Source: an uncultured Collinsella sp.
GTDB lineage: Bacteria; Actinomycetota; Coriobacteriia; Coriobacteriales; Coriobacteriaceae
Assembly (NCBI GenBank): GCA_900543505.1
Contig: UQSB01000014.1
Location: 1-44,233 of the forward strand
Length of the DNA: 44,233 nt
Direction of reading: 5' to 3'
This document shows, piece after piece, positions 1 to 8,370 of the stretch. The first letter of the stretch is position 1; each line of letters begins with the position of its first letter. A program made the position numbers and the translations under genes. The notes under the pieces are model-generated. The model did no database searches. It saw nothing but the letters and a program-made list of their open reading frames with translations, and was not told where the DNA came from.

Positions 1-975
1 GGTGGTGCCGGTGTGTTGCTTGAAGGCTTGGGCGAAGGCGGCCTGCTGAGGGTAGCCTAGACGCTCTGCGACCTGCGCTATCGTGAGCGAGCTATCGGCC
101 AAAAGGTCCTGTGCTCGCTCCATACGGCGTCTGCGAATGTAGGCACCCAGGGACTCGCCGGTTTGGGCCTTAAAGGTGGCGCATAGCTTGGAGCGGCTTG
201 TGTAGAGCCTCTCGGCTACCTCGTTGATACCCACACGTCTGCCTTTGTCGAGCGCGCGCTCAATCATTGCCGTTGCTTCTTCGGCAATGGTTATGCTGGC
301 GCGTGTGTCTGCCGCCCGCCGCGCCTGCTTGTGGGCCGCGCGCGAACAGGCGAGCTCCGCGACCATGGTCTCCACGATGCCTTGCATATAGACGTGTCCG
401 CCTACGGTGCGGGCGCGGTCCTCGTTAATCCGGCGCAGCGTGTGGCAGATGGCAGACGTCGCCTCCTCGTGCCACGACTCGGCAAACGCTTCAAAGACTC
501 CTACGAACTCAGTGGGATACCGATGCTCCAGCTCGTCAAAATACCCGGGCAAAAAGAGCACCGAGCGCGAGTGATAAAGCTGCCCTGCAAACAGCGGACT
601 TAGCTCCTCGCCGCAGCTATCTTGGATAAAGCTGCACACCGCGCTGTTCGGCCACGGTCCATGCAGGGGTTTAAGGTTCGCAGGCGTTATGCCGGCTTCG
701 GGCATGCACATGAGCGTGGGCGCGCTGACCTCGCTCACGCACGCGTACGGTTCGGGTGTGTATTCGGCCAGGTACATATCGTGCGTCGGGGTAATGTAAT
801 GCTCCATGACGATGCAGGCAGGGGAGAGGGGCATGATCCATGCGCGTCCGTGCGCCCGATCGTTTGCCACCTCGCCGGTAAAGACGGCGCCCTTGCCGGT
901 AAGCTCCAGGCCAAACTGCTCAAACTGCGGTGCATAGAGCTCGGTTATGTCGGTCGCTGCCCGCCGTATTTGCAA
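1..975 (-). CDS. AraC-family transcriptional regulator, C-terminus cut by window edge
   Basis: The minus-strand frame is open from the window edge to about 975. The last 100 residues read as a typical AraC double helix-turn-helix, with segments like RSKLCATFKAQTGESLGAY, RRRRMERAQDLL and LTIAQVAERLGYP. The upstream 200 residues are a sensory domain I cannot name. I chose TTG at 975 because AGGAAAGGG lies 6-8 bases before it and the protein then covers 325 codons, close to a full AraC regulator; only a few C-terminal residues are missing. It is divergent from the ABC transporter pair, the arrangement seen for YbtA-YbtPQ-type siderophore systems (family knowledge), so it probably controls that pair. 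An in-frame CTG further upstream cannot be excluded as start. The ligand is unknown. Confidence 0.88.
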   Translation of the reverse strand, partial: MQIRRAATDITELYAPQFEQFGLELTGKGAVFTGEVANDRAHGRAWIMPLSPACIVMEHYITPTHDMYLAEYTPEPYACVSEVSAPTLMCMPEAGITPANLKPLHGPWPNSAVCSFIQDSCGEELSPLFAGQLYHSRSVLFLPGYFDELEHRYPTEFVGVFEAFAESWHEEATSAICHTLRRINEDRARTVGGHVYMQGIVETMVAELACSRAAHKQARRAADTRASITIAEEATAMIERALDKGRRVGINEVAERLYTSRSKLCATFKAQTGESLGAYIRRRRMERAQDLLADSSLTIAQVAERLGYPQQAAFAQAFKQHTGTT

Positions 976-1018
976 AAGCGTCCCTTTCCTTTGCAGAAAC
1001 GTCCACGCCTGGCTCGAT

Positions 1019-1036
1019 TGTGAGCCATGGCTAACA
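1019..1036. promoter_or_regulatory. Palindromic operator candidate upstream of the ABC transporter pair
   Basis: TGTGAGCCATGGCTAACA is an 18-base palindrome with one mismatched pair. Its core is nearly the same as the palindrome at 4739-4758. It lies between the divergent AraC gene and the ABC genes and overlaps an upstream in-frame ATG (1027), which argues that translation starts downstream at 1090. The GTTAGCC half-sites resemble boxes of DtxR/MntR-type metal repressors; that resemblance is inference. Confidence 0.6.
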
Positions 1037-1089
1037 CATCAATGATAAGTTCATTACGGTTAACTCTCAAGCCGTTAGAAAGGAATCTC

Positions 1090-2913
1090 ATGGCAAAGGG
1101 ATCAAAAAAGGAAGGCGGCGGTATCGGCGAGCTGCTTGCATATGCCGGCGACCGTAAATTCCTAACATATTTGGGCATGGCCCTCTCGGCGCTCTCGCAG
1201 CTGCTGAGCTTTGGCCCGTACGTGTGCATTTGGCTTGTCGCGCGCGATCTGATCGCCGTGGCACCTAACTGGAGCGAAGCCTGCGGCATCGCGACGTATG
1301 GCTGGTGGGCCGTGGGGTTTGCGCTGGCAAGCATCGTGGTCTATTTCGTGGGGCTCATGTGCACGCACCTGTCTGCGTTTCGCTGCGCGTCCAATATTCG
1401 CAGGACTACGAGCGAGCACCTGCTTAAGCTGCCGCTTGGCTACTTTAACACACACGCCACCGGTGAGCTGCGCCGTATCGTAGACGGATGCGCCGCTTCC
1501 ACAGAGACTTTGCTCGCACACATGCTGCCCGATATCGCAGGCGCCGCCGCCATGGTCGTGGGCTTGCTCGTGCTGCTTTTCGCCCTCGATTGGCGCTTGG
1601 GCGCGGCATGCCTCATTTCGGTGGCCGTTTCGTTTTGCGCCATGGCCACCATGATGAGCGGCAAGGGCGCCGAGTTTATGAAGGCCTACATGGGCGCGCT
1701 GGTCAAGATGAACAAGACCGGCACCGAATACGTGCGCGGCATCCCCGTGGTCAAGGTGTTCCAGCAGACGGTCTACTCCTTTAAGGCGTTCCACGACGCG
1801 ATCGCCGAATACGCCGACATGGCGCAAAACTATGCGGGCACGTTCTGCCGAGGCCCGCAGGTGCTCAACCTTACCGCGCTCAATGGTCTTGTGACATTCC
1901 TGTTGCCCGTGGCGTTGCTGTTGGCGCCGGGCGAGACGGACTTCGCGCATTTTATGGCCAACTTCACGTTTTACGCGATATTTTCGGCCGTGGTGCCGAC
2001 GGCCATGACCAAGCTCATGTTTGTGGGCGAGGCCTCTCAGATGAGTGCCGATTCGCTGGCTCGCATTCGAAGCGTCATGGATTCCAAGCAGCTCTCCGTG
2101 CCTGCCCAGCCCAAGCACCCCGCCGGCGGCGACGTGCGATTTGAGGACGTGAGCTTTACCTACGAGGGTGCCGAGGCACCTGCCGTCAACCATGTGAGCT
2201 TTAGCGTTTCTGCAGGTAGCACCCTCGCGTTGGTGGGTCCCTCTGGCGGCGGTAAGTCAACCTGTGCCAGTCTGATCCCGCGTTTTTGGGATGTTTCCGC
2301 AGGTCGTGTGCTCGTAGGCGGTGTAGACGTTCGCGACATGGATCCGCACGAGCTTATGGACCAGGTCGCCTTTGTGTTTCAGACCAACCAGCTGTTCCGG
2401 CAAACACTTGCCGATAACGTGCGTGCCTCCAAGCCTACAGCTACTGACGACGAAGTGCGCGCGGCCCTCTCCGCGGCCCAGTGCGACGATATCGTGGCCA
2501 AGCTCCCGCAGGGCATCGACACCATGCTCGGCGCCGGCGGGGCGTACCTTTCGGGCGGCGAGGTCCAGCGCGTGGCACTCGCCCGCGCAATCCTTAAGGA
2601 CGCGCCCATCGTGGTGCTCGATGAGGCCACAGCGTTTGCCGACCCCGAGAACGAGGCGCTCATCCAGCGTGCCTTTAGCAAACTGGCGGCGGGTCGCACA
2701 GTCATTATGATCGCGCACCGGCTTTCGACCGTGGTGGGGGCCGACAAGATCGTGGTGCTCAACCAAGGTAGCGTGCAGGAGACTGGCACCCATGCCGAGT
2801 TGCTGTCCCAAGAGGGTCTGTATGCCAAGATGTGGGCCGAATACGAACAGGCCGCGAGCTGGAAGATCACCGCTGCCGCGGATGCCGCCGTCACGAAGGG
2901 AGGCGAGGCCTAA
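1090..2913 (+). CDS. ABC transporter, fused permease and ATP-binding protein (first of pair)
   Basis: This 607-residue protein has an exporter-fold membrane domain (about residues 20-320, several hydrophobic helices) followed by a nucleotide-binding domain. Walker A is LVGPSGGGKST (Lys389), the signature is LSGGE (487-491), Walker B ends in the pair Asp511-Glu512, and the H-loop is MIAHRLSTV. The ATG at 1090 is preceded by AGAAAGGA; an upstream in-frame ATG at 1027 lies inside the palindrome and has no ribosome site. The stop codon abuts the ATG of the next gene, so the two half-transporters are almost certainly co-translated and form a heterodimer in the cytoplasmic membrane. Together with the divergent AraC regulator it resembles YbtP/YbtQ and IrtA/IrtB siderophore transporters. 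The substrate, and whether it imports or exports, cannot be read from sequence. Confidence 0.93.
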   Translation: MAKGSKKEGGGIGELLAYAGDRKFLTYLGMALSALSQLLSFGPYVCIWLVARDLIAVAPNWSEACGIATYGWWAVGFALASIVVYFVGLMCTHLSAFRCASNIRRTTSEHLLKLPLGYFNTHATGELRRIVDGCAASTETLLAHMLPDIAGAAAMVVGLLVLLFALDWRLGAACLISVAVSFCAMATMMSGKGAEFMKAYMGALVKMNKTGTEYVRGIPVVKVFQQTVYSFKAFHDAIAEYADMAQNYAGTFCRGPQVLNLTALNGLVTFLLPVALLLAPGETDFAHFMANFTFYAIFSAVVPTAMTKLMFVGEASQMSADSLARIRSVMDSKQLSVPAQPKHPAGGDVRFEDVSFTYEGAEAPAVNHVSFSVSAGSTLALVGPSGGGKSTCASLIPRFWDVSAGRVLVGGVDVRDMDPHELMDQVAFVFQTNQLFRQTLADNVRASKPTATDDEVRAALSAAQCDDIVAKLPQGIDTMLGAGGAYLSGGEVQRVALARAILKDAPIVVLDEATAFADPENEALIQRAFSKLAAGRTVIMIAHRLSTVVGADKIVVLNQGSVQETGTHAELLSQEGLYAKMWAEYEQAASWKITAAADAAVTKGGEA

Positions 2914-4671
2914 ATGTTCGCCTCATTCCAAAAGAAGTATTTCCTATCCGATAAAGGCGTCGCCGGCGTAAAACGCGGCATTTTCTGGACCGCGCTCACC
3001 AATCTCATTACCATGGCCGGCATGGGCTTATTGTTCCTGGTCATGGCCGGTTTTGTCGAACATCTCGCCACCGGTGCCGACCTGCCGGATGCCCTGCCGA
3101 TTGTGGGCGGCCTCCTGGTCTTTTTCGTGTTGCTCTTTGCCTCTAACTGGCAGCAGTATTACTACACCTACTGCATCTTTTACGAGGAGTGCGGCAAGCA
3201 GCGTATGGAGATCGCCGAGCGCTTGCGCAAGCTGCCGCTGTCGTTTTTTGGCCGTCGTGATCTGGCCGATTTAACCGAGACCATTATGGGCGACGTCCAG
3301 GCCATGGAGCACGCCTACAGCCACGTGCTGGGAGAGCTTTGGGGTGCCATCATCGCAAGCGTCATTGTGTTCGTGGCGTCGCTGTTCTTTTGCTGGCAGC
3401 TGGCGATTGCGGCGTTTTGGAGCGTTCCCGTGGCCTTTGCCGTGCTGTATCTGACGCGCGGCCCCATGATCCCGGTGTTCGACCATGTGCGTGCCGAGAA
3501 GGTCAAGGTTACCGAGGCGATCCAGGAGACGCTCGACTGCGTGCGCGAGATCCGCGCCACCAACCAGGAGGCTCATTATCTTGAGGGGCTCAACGCCGTG
3601 ATCGATGCCGAGGAGCGCGAGACCACCAAGGGCGAGCTCGCCAATGGGCTTTTGGTCAACTCCGCCTTTGCCATCCTGCGCCTGGGGATTGCCACCACGT
3701 TGGTCACGGGCGCTGCGATGGTCGCCTCCGGCCAGGTCGACTTTTTGATGATGTTTGCCTTCCTGCTTATGGTGAGCCGCATCTATGCGCCCTTTGATCA
3801 GGCGCTGATGCTGATGTCCGAGCTGTTTGCCGCCGAGTCGTCGGCCAAGCGCATGCGTTCCATCATGGAAGAGCCCGTGGCGCGGGGCAGCGAGCAGTTT
3901 GAGCCCGTAGGCCACGATGTGGTGTTCAATCACGTGGCATTTGGCTATGGTGCGGGCGAGGACGGCCGCGCCGGCGAGAAAGTTCTTACCGATGTGAGCT
4001 TTACCGCCAAGGAAGGCGAGGTCACGGCACTGGTCGGTCCTTCGGGCTCCGGTAAGTCTACGGTGAGCCGCCTGGCCGCGCGCTTTTGGGATGCCACCGC
4101 GGGCACGGTCACCGTGGGCGGCGTGGATGTTGCGAGCGTGGATCCCGAGGTGCTGCTGCGCGACTACGCCATTGTGTTCCAAGACGTGCTACTCTTTGAC
4201 GACACGGTGATGGGAAACATCCGCCTCGGGCGTCGTGGCGCCACCGATGAGCAAGTGCTTGCGGCTGCGCGTGCCGCCAACTGCGACGAGTTTGTGAGCC
4301 GCATGCCGCAGGGCTACAACACCATGATCGGCGAGAACGGCTCCAAGCTGTCCGGCGGCGAGCGCCAGCGCATCTCCATCGCCCGTGCGCTGCTCAAAGA
4401 TGCGCCGATCGTGCTGTTGGACGAGGCGACGGCGAGCTTGGATGTGGAGAACGAGACCGTGGTTCAGCAGGCGCTCTCCCGTCTGCTTGCAGGTAAGACG
4501 GTTATCGTTATTGCCCACCGTATGCGTACGGTGGAAAATGCCGACAAAATCGTTGTACTCATGGATGGTGTGGTTGCCGAGCAGGGCACTCCGGCGCAGC
4601 TCAAGGCGGCAGGTGGAGAATTCGCCCGCATGGTGGCGCTGCAAAAGGAAGCAGCTACCTGGCAGTTGTAA
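2914..4671 (+). CDS. ABC transporter, fused permease and ATP-binding protein (second of pair)
   Basis: This is the 585-residue partner of the preceding gene, starting at the base after its stop (TAAATG). The AAGGGAGG ribosome site lies inside the end of the upstream gene. The membrane domain occupies roughly residues 15-310. The ATPase domain shows Walker A LVGPSGSGKST (Lys381), signature LSGGERQR (from 479), Walker B Asp503-Glu504 and H-loop VIAHRMRTV. Both ATP sites of the predicted heterodimer keep the catalytic glutamate, unlike many heterodimeric exporters with one degenerate site. The operon ends at a short palindrome (4679-4697). Role as for the first subunit: a transport pair, possibly for siderophore or another metal-related ligand; family assignment is firm, substrate is inference. 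Confidence 0.93.
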   Translation: MFASFQKKYFLSDKGVAGVKRGIFWTALTNLITMAGMGLLFLVMAGFVEHLATGADLPDALPIVGGLLVFFVLLFASNWQQYYYTYCIFYEECGKQRMEIAERLRKLPLSFFGRRDLADLTETIMGDVQAMEHAYSHVLGELWGAIIASVIVFVASLFFCWQLAIAAFWSVPVAFAVLYLTRGPMIPVFDHVRAEKVKVTEAIQETLDCVREIRATNQEAHYLEGLNAVIDAEERETTKGELANGLLVNSAFAILRLGIATTLVTGAAMVASGQVDFLMMFAFLLMVSRIYAPFDQALMLMSELFAAESSAKRMRSIMEEPVARGSEQFEPVGHDVVFNHVAFGYGAGEDGRAGEKVLTDVSFTAKEGEVTALVGPSGSGKSTVSRLAARFWDATAGTVTVGGVDVASVDPEVLLRDYAIVFQDVLLFDDTVMGNIRLGRRGATDEQVLAAARAANCDEFVSRMPQGYNTMIGENGSKLSGGERQRISIARALLKDAPIVLLDEATASLDVENETVVQQALSRLLAGKTVIVIAHRMRTVENADKIVVLMDGVVAEQGTPAQLKAAGGEFARMVALQKEAATWQL

Positions 4672-4678
4672 GAAGGGG

Positions 4679-4697
4679 CAAAGGGACAGTCCCTTTG
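4679..4697. repeat. 19-base perfect palindrome after the ABC operon
   Basis: CAAAGGGACAGTCCCTTTG has 9-bp arms around a single central base. No T-tract follows, so it is not a classic terminator, though it could stabilise or end the ABC message. The GTCCCTTT motif recurs in the hairpin at 27905-27937, which suggests a REP-like family. Confidence 0.6.
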
Positions 4698-4738
4698 TCA
4701 CATTGACAATCGGTTACTCCGCATCGTTAATTTTCAAA

Positions 4739-4758
4739 AGGTTAGCCATGGCTGACCT
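4739..4758. promoter_or_regulatory. Palindromic operator candidate upstream of the DUF6110/ATPase pair
   Basis: AGGTTAGCCATGGCTGACCT is a 20-base palindrome with one mismatched pair. It shares the core GTTAGCCATGGCT with the site at 1019-1036. It lies 109 bases before the start of the small protein at 4867. A single repressor acting at both sites would tie the ABC pair and the ATPase pair into one regulon. Confidence 0.6.
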
Positions 4759-4866
4759 AGATAGTTAGATAAAATTGAGATATTTCAAAAGCGTGCTCGA
4801 GCAAACTTGTTTACTCGGGTGCTGAGGCACCATGCCGCGTCCAATGCGGCAAAAGGGAGAGACATC

Positions 4867-5112
4867 ATGAAGAAGTCCACGTTCAACACCCTGCTTGTTG
4901 GTGGCGGTTTTCTGCTTGGTACGGCTGGCATCAAGCTGCTCACCAGCGCTCCGGTAAAGAACGCCTGCGTGCAGGGTATCGCGTGCGGCATGCGCATCAA
5001 GAACGGCTACCAGGACATGGTCGAGCAGGCCAAGGCTAATGTCGACGACATGGTTGCCGAGGCGGCCTACATCACCCAGAGCGAGGCCGCTGCTGACGAG
5101 GCAGCAGAGTAA
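4867..5112 (+). CDS. Small DUF6110-like protein linked to the P-type ATPase
   Basis: This 81-residue protein begins at an ATG preceded by AAAAGGGAGA; a longer in-frame reading from 4807 has no ribosome site and is rejected. It opens with a hydrophobic stretch (about residues 8-22, LLVGGGFLLGTAGIKLL) that could be a membrane anchor. A VKNACVQGIACGMRIKNGY segment follows, then an acidic, alanine-rich helical tail. This layout matches the small DUF6110 proteins that I recall sitting directly upstream of heavy-metal P-type ATPases in Firmicutes and Actinobacteria. The ATPase starts 18 bases downstream, so the two are likely one operon. The role is unknown; an accessory subunit or metal-delivery partner is plausible. 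Two cysteines (in KNACVQGIAC) could bind metal, which is speculative. Confidence 0.75.
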   Translation: MKKSTFNTLLVGGGFLLGTAGIKLLTSAPVKNACVQGIACGMRIKNGYQDMVEQAKANVDDMVAEAAYITQSEAAADEAAE

Positions 5113-5130
5113 CGCTCCCAGGCACAAACT

Positions 5131-7206
5131 ATGAGATTCTCGATTATCAGCGAGATCCCCGGCAGGACCCGTCTTCAATTGGCGGGTCCTGTGCCAGAGA
5201 GCGATCTCGATGCACTTCTTAAGCTCAGCGGCGATATCGACGGCGTGCACAAGGTACGCGTCTATGGCCGTATTGGCCAGTTAGCGCTCGAATATGACGA
5301 GCCGTGTCGCGATGCCGTGCTGGCCGCCGTCGGTGCGCTCGACGCTCAGGCCATTGCCGACGCAAAGACGGGTTACGTGATGCAGCTTGAGCCGCGCAAG
5401 CACAAGCTCGTTATGGATCTTGCCACGCTTGTCGGCGCCCACTATGCGCGCCGATGGTTTTTGCCCACGCCCCTGCGTGCGGTGTTTGTCGTGGCCGGTT
5501 ACATGGCATTTTTGCGCGCTGCCCTTCATGAGCTGGCGCAGCCGCGCCTGACCGTTCCCGTGCTCGACGCTTCGGCCATCGGCATTTCGTTCGTCAAACG
5601 TGATGTCGACACCGCGGGCCAGACAATGTTCCTGCTCAACGTGGGCGAGCTGCTCGAGGACTACACCCGCGCCATGAGCGAAAACGAGCTCATCAACTCG
5701 CTGCTCGATGTACCCGACAAGGCGCAAAAGGTCGTCGGCGATACCGAGGTAAGCGTTGCCGCCACCGAGCTTGAGCCCGGCGACTTGGTGGCCGTGCGCA
5801 CTGGCATGTCCATTTGCATCGACGGTGTCGTCGAGCAGGGGAGCGCTATGGTCAACCAGGCGACCCTGACCGGCGAGCCGCTGGCCGTTGAGCGCAGCGT
5901 GGGCGACGACGTGTTCGCCGGTACCGTCGTGGAAGACGGCAGCATCTTGGTGCGCGTGCGCGCCAACACGGCGCAGACCAAACTGCGCTCGATCGTCTCG
6001 CTCGTGCAGACGGCCGACTCGCTCAAGTCCGAGGGCCAGTCGCATATGGAGGACCTCGCCAACAAGATCGTCCCGTGGAACTTCCTGCTCGCGGGCCTGG
6101 TTGCGCTCACCACGCGCAGCCTTATCAAGACCTCGGCGGCGCTGATGGTCGACTACTCGTGCGCACTCAAGCTCACGGGTTCCGTCGCCGTCATGACCGC
6201 CATGAGCGATGCCGCCAAGATGGGCGTCATGGTCAAGGGCGCGAAGTACTTTGAGTCGTTTGCCAAGGCTGACACCATCGTGTTTGATAAGACCGGCACG
6301 CTTACCGAGGCGCAGCCGCGCCTGGCTTGCGTGCTGACGACAGATGGCTGGAGCAAGGACGAGGTCCTGCGCCTTTCCGCTTGCTTGGAGGAGCATTTCC
6401 CGCATCCGGTGGCGCGTGCCGTGGTCAACGCCGCCCTCGAGTGCGGGCTCGAGCACCGCGAGCGCCATGCCGCGGTCGAGTACATCGTGGCGCACGGCAT
6501 CGCTTCGTCCATCGAGGGGCGTCGCGCCATTATCGGTTCGGCGCACTTTGTATTTGAGGACGAGGGTGCGCAGCTCGAGTCCGACATCAAGGAGCAAATC
6601 GAGCTCCAGATGCAAGGCCTGTCGCCGCTGTATCTGGCGGTCGACGGCAAGGTCGTCGGCGTGCTCGGCATCGAGGATCCGCTCAAGCCCGGCGTCCGTG
6701 AGGCCATCGCCGACCTACATGCGCTGGGCGTCAAGCATGTCGTTATGCTCACGGGCGATTCGGAGCGCACGGCCGAGCGCATTGCGCGCGAGGCGGGTGT
6801 CGACGAGTTTAAGGCCGAGCTGCTGCCCGAGGACAAGTACGCCTATGTGGAGCGCATTAAGGGTGAGGGGCGCCACGTTGCCATGGTGGGCGACGGCGTC
6901 AACGATTCGCCGGCACTCGGTTTGGCCGACGTGGGGCTGGCAATGGGTGGCGGAAGCGACATCGCCAAGGAGGTCGCCGATATCATCCTGACCGACACGG
7001 ATCTGGCCGCGATCGTGCGTTTGCGCCGCATGAGCCAGGGCCTCATTGATCGTCTGACGAGCTCCTACTCTAAGGTGATGCTTACCAACTCAGCGCTCCT
7101 GGCGCTGGGCATTACCGGCGCGATTACCCCGCAGACGTCGTCACTGCTGCACAACGGCTCGACGATTGCCTACAGTCTGAGCAACGCGAAGGCTTACCTG
7201 CGTTAG
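5131..7206 (+). CDS. Heavy-metal-translocating P-type ATPase
   Basis: A 691-residue P1B-type ATPase that moves a metal ion across the cytoplasmic membrane using ATP. Residues 1-70 resemble an HMA fold but lack the CxxC metal site. The actuator loop is TLTGEP, the phosphorylation motif is DKTGTLTE (Asp386), the P1B His-Pro motif is in EEHFPHPVARAVV, and the hinge is GDGVNDSP. In the membrane helix before the phosphorylation domain, the usual CPC is replaced by SCA (Ser343-Cys344-Ala345, in DYSCALKL). This points away from the classical copper and zinc exporters, so the ion (iron, manganese, zinc or other) is open. It follows the DUF6110-like gene by 18 bases and lies downstream of the palindrome at 4739-4758. 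A terminator closes the unit at 7231-7277. Confidence 0.92.
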   Translation: MRFSIISEIPGRTRLQLAGPVPESDLDALLKLSGDIDGVHKVRVYGRIGQLALEYDEPCRDAVLAAVGALDAQAIADAKTGYVMQLEPRKHKLVMDLATLVGAHYARRWFLPTPLRAVFVVAGYMAFLRAALHELAQPRLTVPVLDASAIGISFVKRDVDTAGQTMFLLNVGELLEDYTRAMSENELINSLLDVPDKAQKVVGDTEVSVAATELEPGDLVAVRTGMSICIDGVVEQGSAMVNQATLTGEPLAVERSVGDDVFAGTVVEDGSILVRVRANTAQTKLRSIVSLVQTADSLKSEGQSHMEDLANKIVPWNFLLAGLVALTTRSLIKTSAALMVDYSCALKLTGSVAVMTAMSDAAKMGVMVKGAKYFESFAKADTIVFDKTGTLTEAQPRLACVLTTDGWSKDEVLRLSACLEEHFPHPVARAVVNAALECGLEHRERHAAVEYIVAHGIASSIEGRRAIIGSAHFVFEDEGAQLESDIKEQIELQMQGLSPLYLAVDGKVVGVLGIEDPLKPGVREAIADLHALGVKHVVMLTGDSERTAERIAREAGVDEFKAELLPEDKYAYVERIKGEGRHVAMVGDGVNDSPALGLADVGLAMGGGSDIAKEVADIILTDTDLAAIVRLRRMSQGLIDRLTSSYSKVMLTNSALLALGITGAITPQTSSLLHNGSTIAYSLSNAKAYLR

Positions 7207-7230
7207 CAGACGTGTTCGCCCACGTTATCT

Positions 7231-7277
7231 GGCCTGCGCCCAGACGGCATCGGTGTCGTCCGAGCGCAGGCCTTTTT
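7231..7277 (+). terminator. Rho-independent terminator of the ATPase operon
   Basis: GGCCTGCGC (7231-7239) pairs with GCGCAGGCC (7264-7272), with an inner GACG/CGTC helix, followed by TTTTT. It overlaps the end of the convergent minus-strand gene by two bases. Confidence 0.85.
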
Positions 7278-7710
7278 AGACAAGTGCAGCTTTGATGGCG
7301 GGGCTTTCTGCAAGCTGCTCGGCTGCCTTTTCGTCGGAGCCGTCGAGTGCTGCCAGACTGCGGTAGACCCACTCGTTGACCTGGGTGTTCTTGACGCCTG
7401 CGGTCTGCATAAGGGTGCCTACCTCGCGGATTGCTGCGAGCAGATCGGCTTTGGGACCCGCGAGCTCGACCTCGATGCCGTGGTAGGCGGCCACGCCGCG
7501 GTTTTCGCTCACGTGGTCGATAAAGCCCTCGACGGTCTCAAGCTGCTGGGCGAGAGCTGCATCATCGTCAGCGTCCAGCGCGACGAGTGCGTTCGATACC
7601 GTGAGGGCGGGATGTCCGCAGGGGACAAAGCCTTCGATGACATCCATAGCTTCGGTAATGGTTGAGCCCAGGCCTGCGAGGGCATTGACGAGTTGCTGCT
7701 TGGTATCCAT
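7276..7710 (-). CDS. Hypothetical protein, 144 residues
   Basis: I do not recognise this protein. It starts at an ATG preceded by GAAAGGACC and is predicted to be soluble and largely alpha-helical, with alternating acidic and alanine/leucine-rich stretches (for example DADDDAALAQQLETVEGF, DEKAAEQLAESPAI). A Cys-Gly-His triplet lies in the segment EGFVPCGHPALTV, and there is no signal peptide or membrane segment. It is convergent with the P-type ATPase and monocistronic. The spacing and codon use fit the surrounding genes, so I take it as a real gene. No function is offered. Confidence 0.75.
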   Translation of the reverse strand: MDTKQQLVNALAGLGSTITEAMDVIEGFVPCGHPALTVSNALVALDADDDAALAQQLETVEGFIDHVSENRGVAAYHGIEVELAGPKADLLAAIREVGTLMQTAGVKNTQVNEWVYRSLAALDGSDEKAAEQLAESPAIKAALV

Positions 7711-7949
7711 AACGGTCCTTTCGACGGGTCAATTTTGCTTGGCGAAAATATACGTGACGCGTTCGGTGGCAAAAGTGTGAAGTGCGGCGCACATTGGGGT
7801 CTTCACAGCTCGTGCATAGAACAGCTGTCTGCCTTTAGAACGTGGTAAGATAGCACTCCACAAGCGGGGCTCGCCCCGCGTGTTCCTTGAAAAGTCGACG
7901 GCTGTTGGGTGTTTGTGCGCCCGATGCCATCCAGACTTTCCCGACATTC

Positions 7950-8313
7950 GGGGGCGACTGGTTTCGACACGATAGCTCTGAGAGAGGAAGCAAGCCGAGG
8001 TCTCCTCGCCTCGTTAAACAGGGGTACCGTCAAATTGAATTGACAACAACTCTTCTTTTGAGCCTATGGCTCTCGCTGCTTAGTTTATAGCGGCGCGTCA
8101 ACCCGGTGATTTCCCCGACACCGGCGCGACGTCATTTTAGGGGAATGCTCCTGTGCACGTAATCGGTATGGCGCGGGCTAAGATCGAACCGGTTGGGATG
8201 CCACGAGCGTGTCGCTGCGCGCAAAGCGTCCGAGACTAAACCAGCGACTGAGCTTGGAGATGCCAATCAGGGGGCTTTCGTGGACCGGAGTTCGATTCTC
8301 CGCGCCTCCACCA
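7950..8313 (+). ncRNA. ssrA: tmRNA (transfer-messenger RNA)
   Basis: This is a one-piece tmRNA that rescues stalled ribosomes. The 5' end GGGGGCGACTGGTTTCGAC and the 3' end with the T-arm GGAGTTCGATTCTCC and CGCCTCCACCA form a 7-bp acceptor stem with one G-U pair; CCA is encoded. The tag frame runs from 8042 to the TAG at 8081-8083 and reads DNNSSFEPMALAA, ending in the ALAA recognised by ClpXP-type proteases. The exact resume codon is inferred from the frame back from the stop. Length is 364 nt, as usual. A perfect terminator follows at 8322-8354. Minus-strand open frames across this region are spurious. Confidence 0.95.
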
Positions 8314-8321
8314 ATAGTTAC

Positions 8322-8354
8322 AGGCAGGTAGATATTCGTATCTACCTGCCTTTT
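8322..8354 (+). terminator. Terminator of ssrA
   Basis: A 13-bp perfect stem (AGGCAGGTAGATA / TATCTACCTGCCT) with a TTCG tetraloop is followed by a short T run. It is a very stable intrinsic terminator directly after the tmRNA. Confidence 0.92.
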
Positions 8355-8370
8355 CATTTCTAGCCCGTAC

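Noticed and set aside
1027..1089. N-terminal extension of the first ABC protein from ATG 1027
   Set aside because: The ATG lies within the operator palindrome and lacks a ribosome site, whereas 1090 has a good one.
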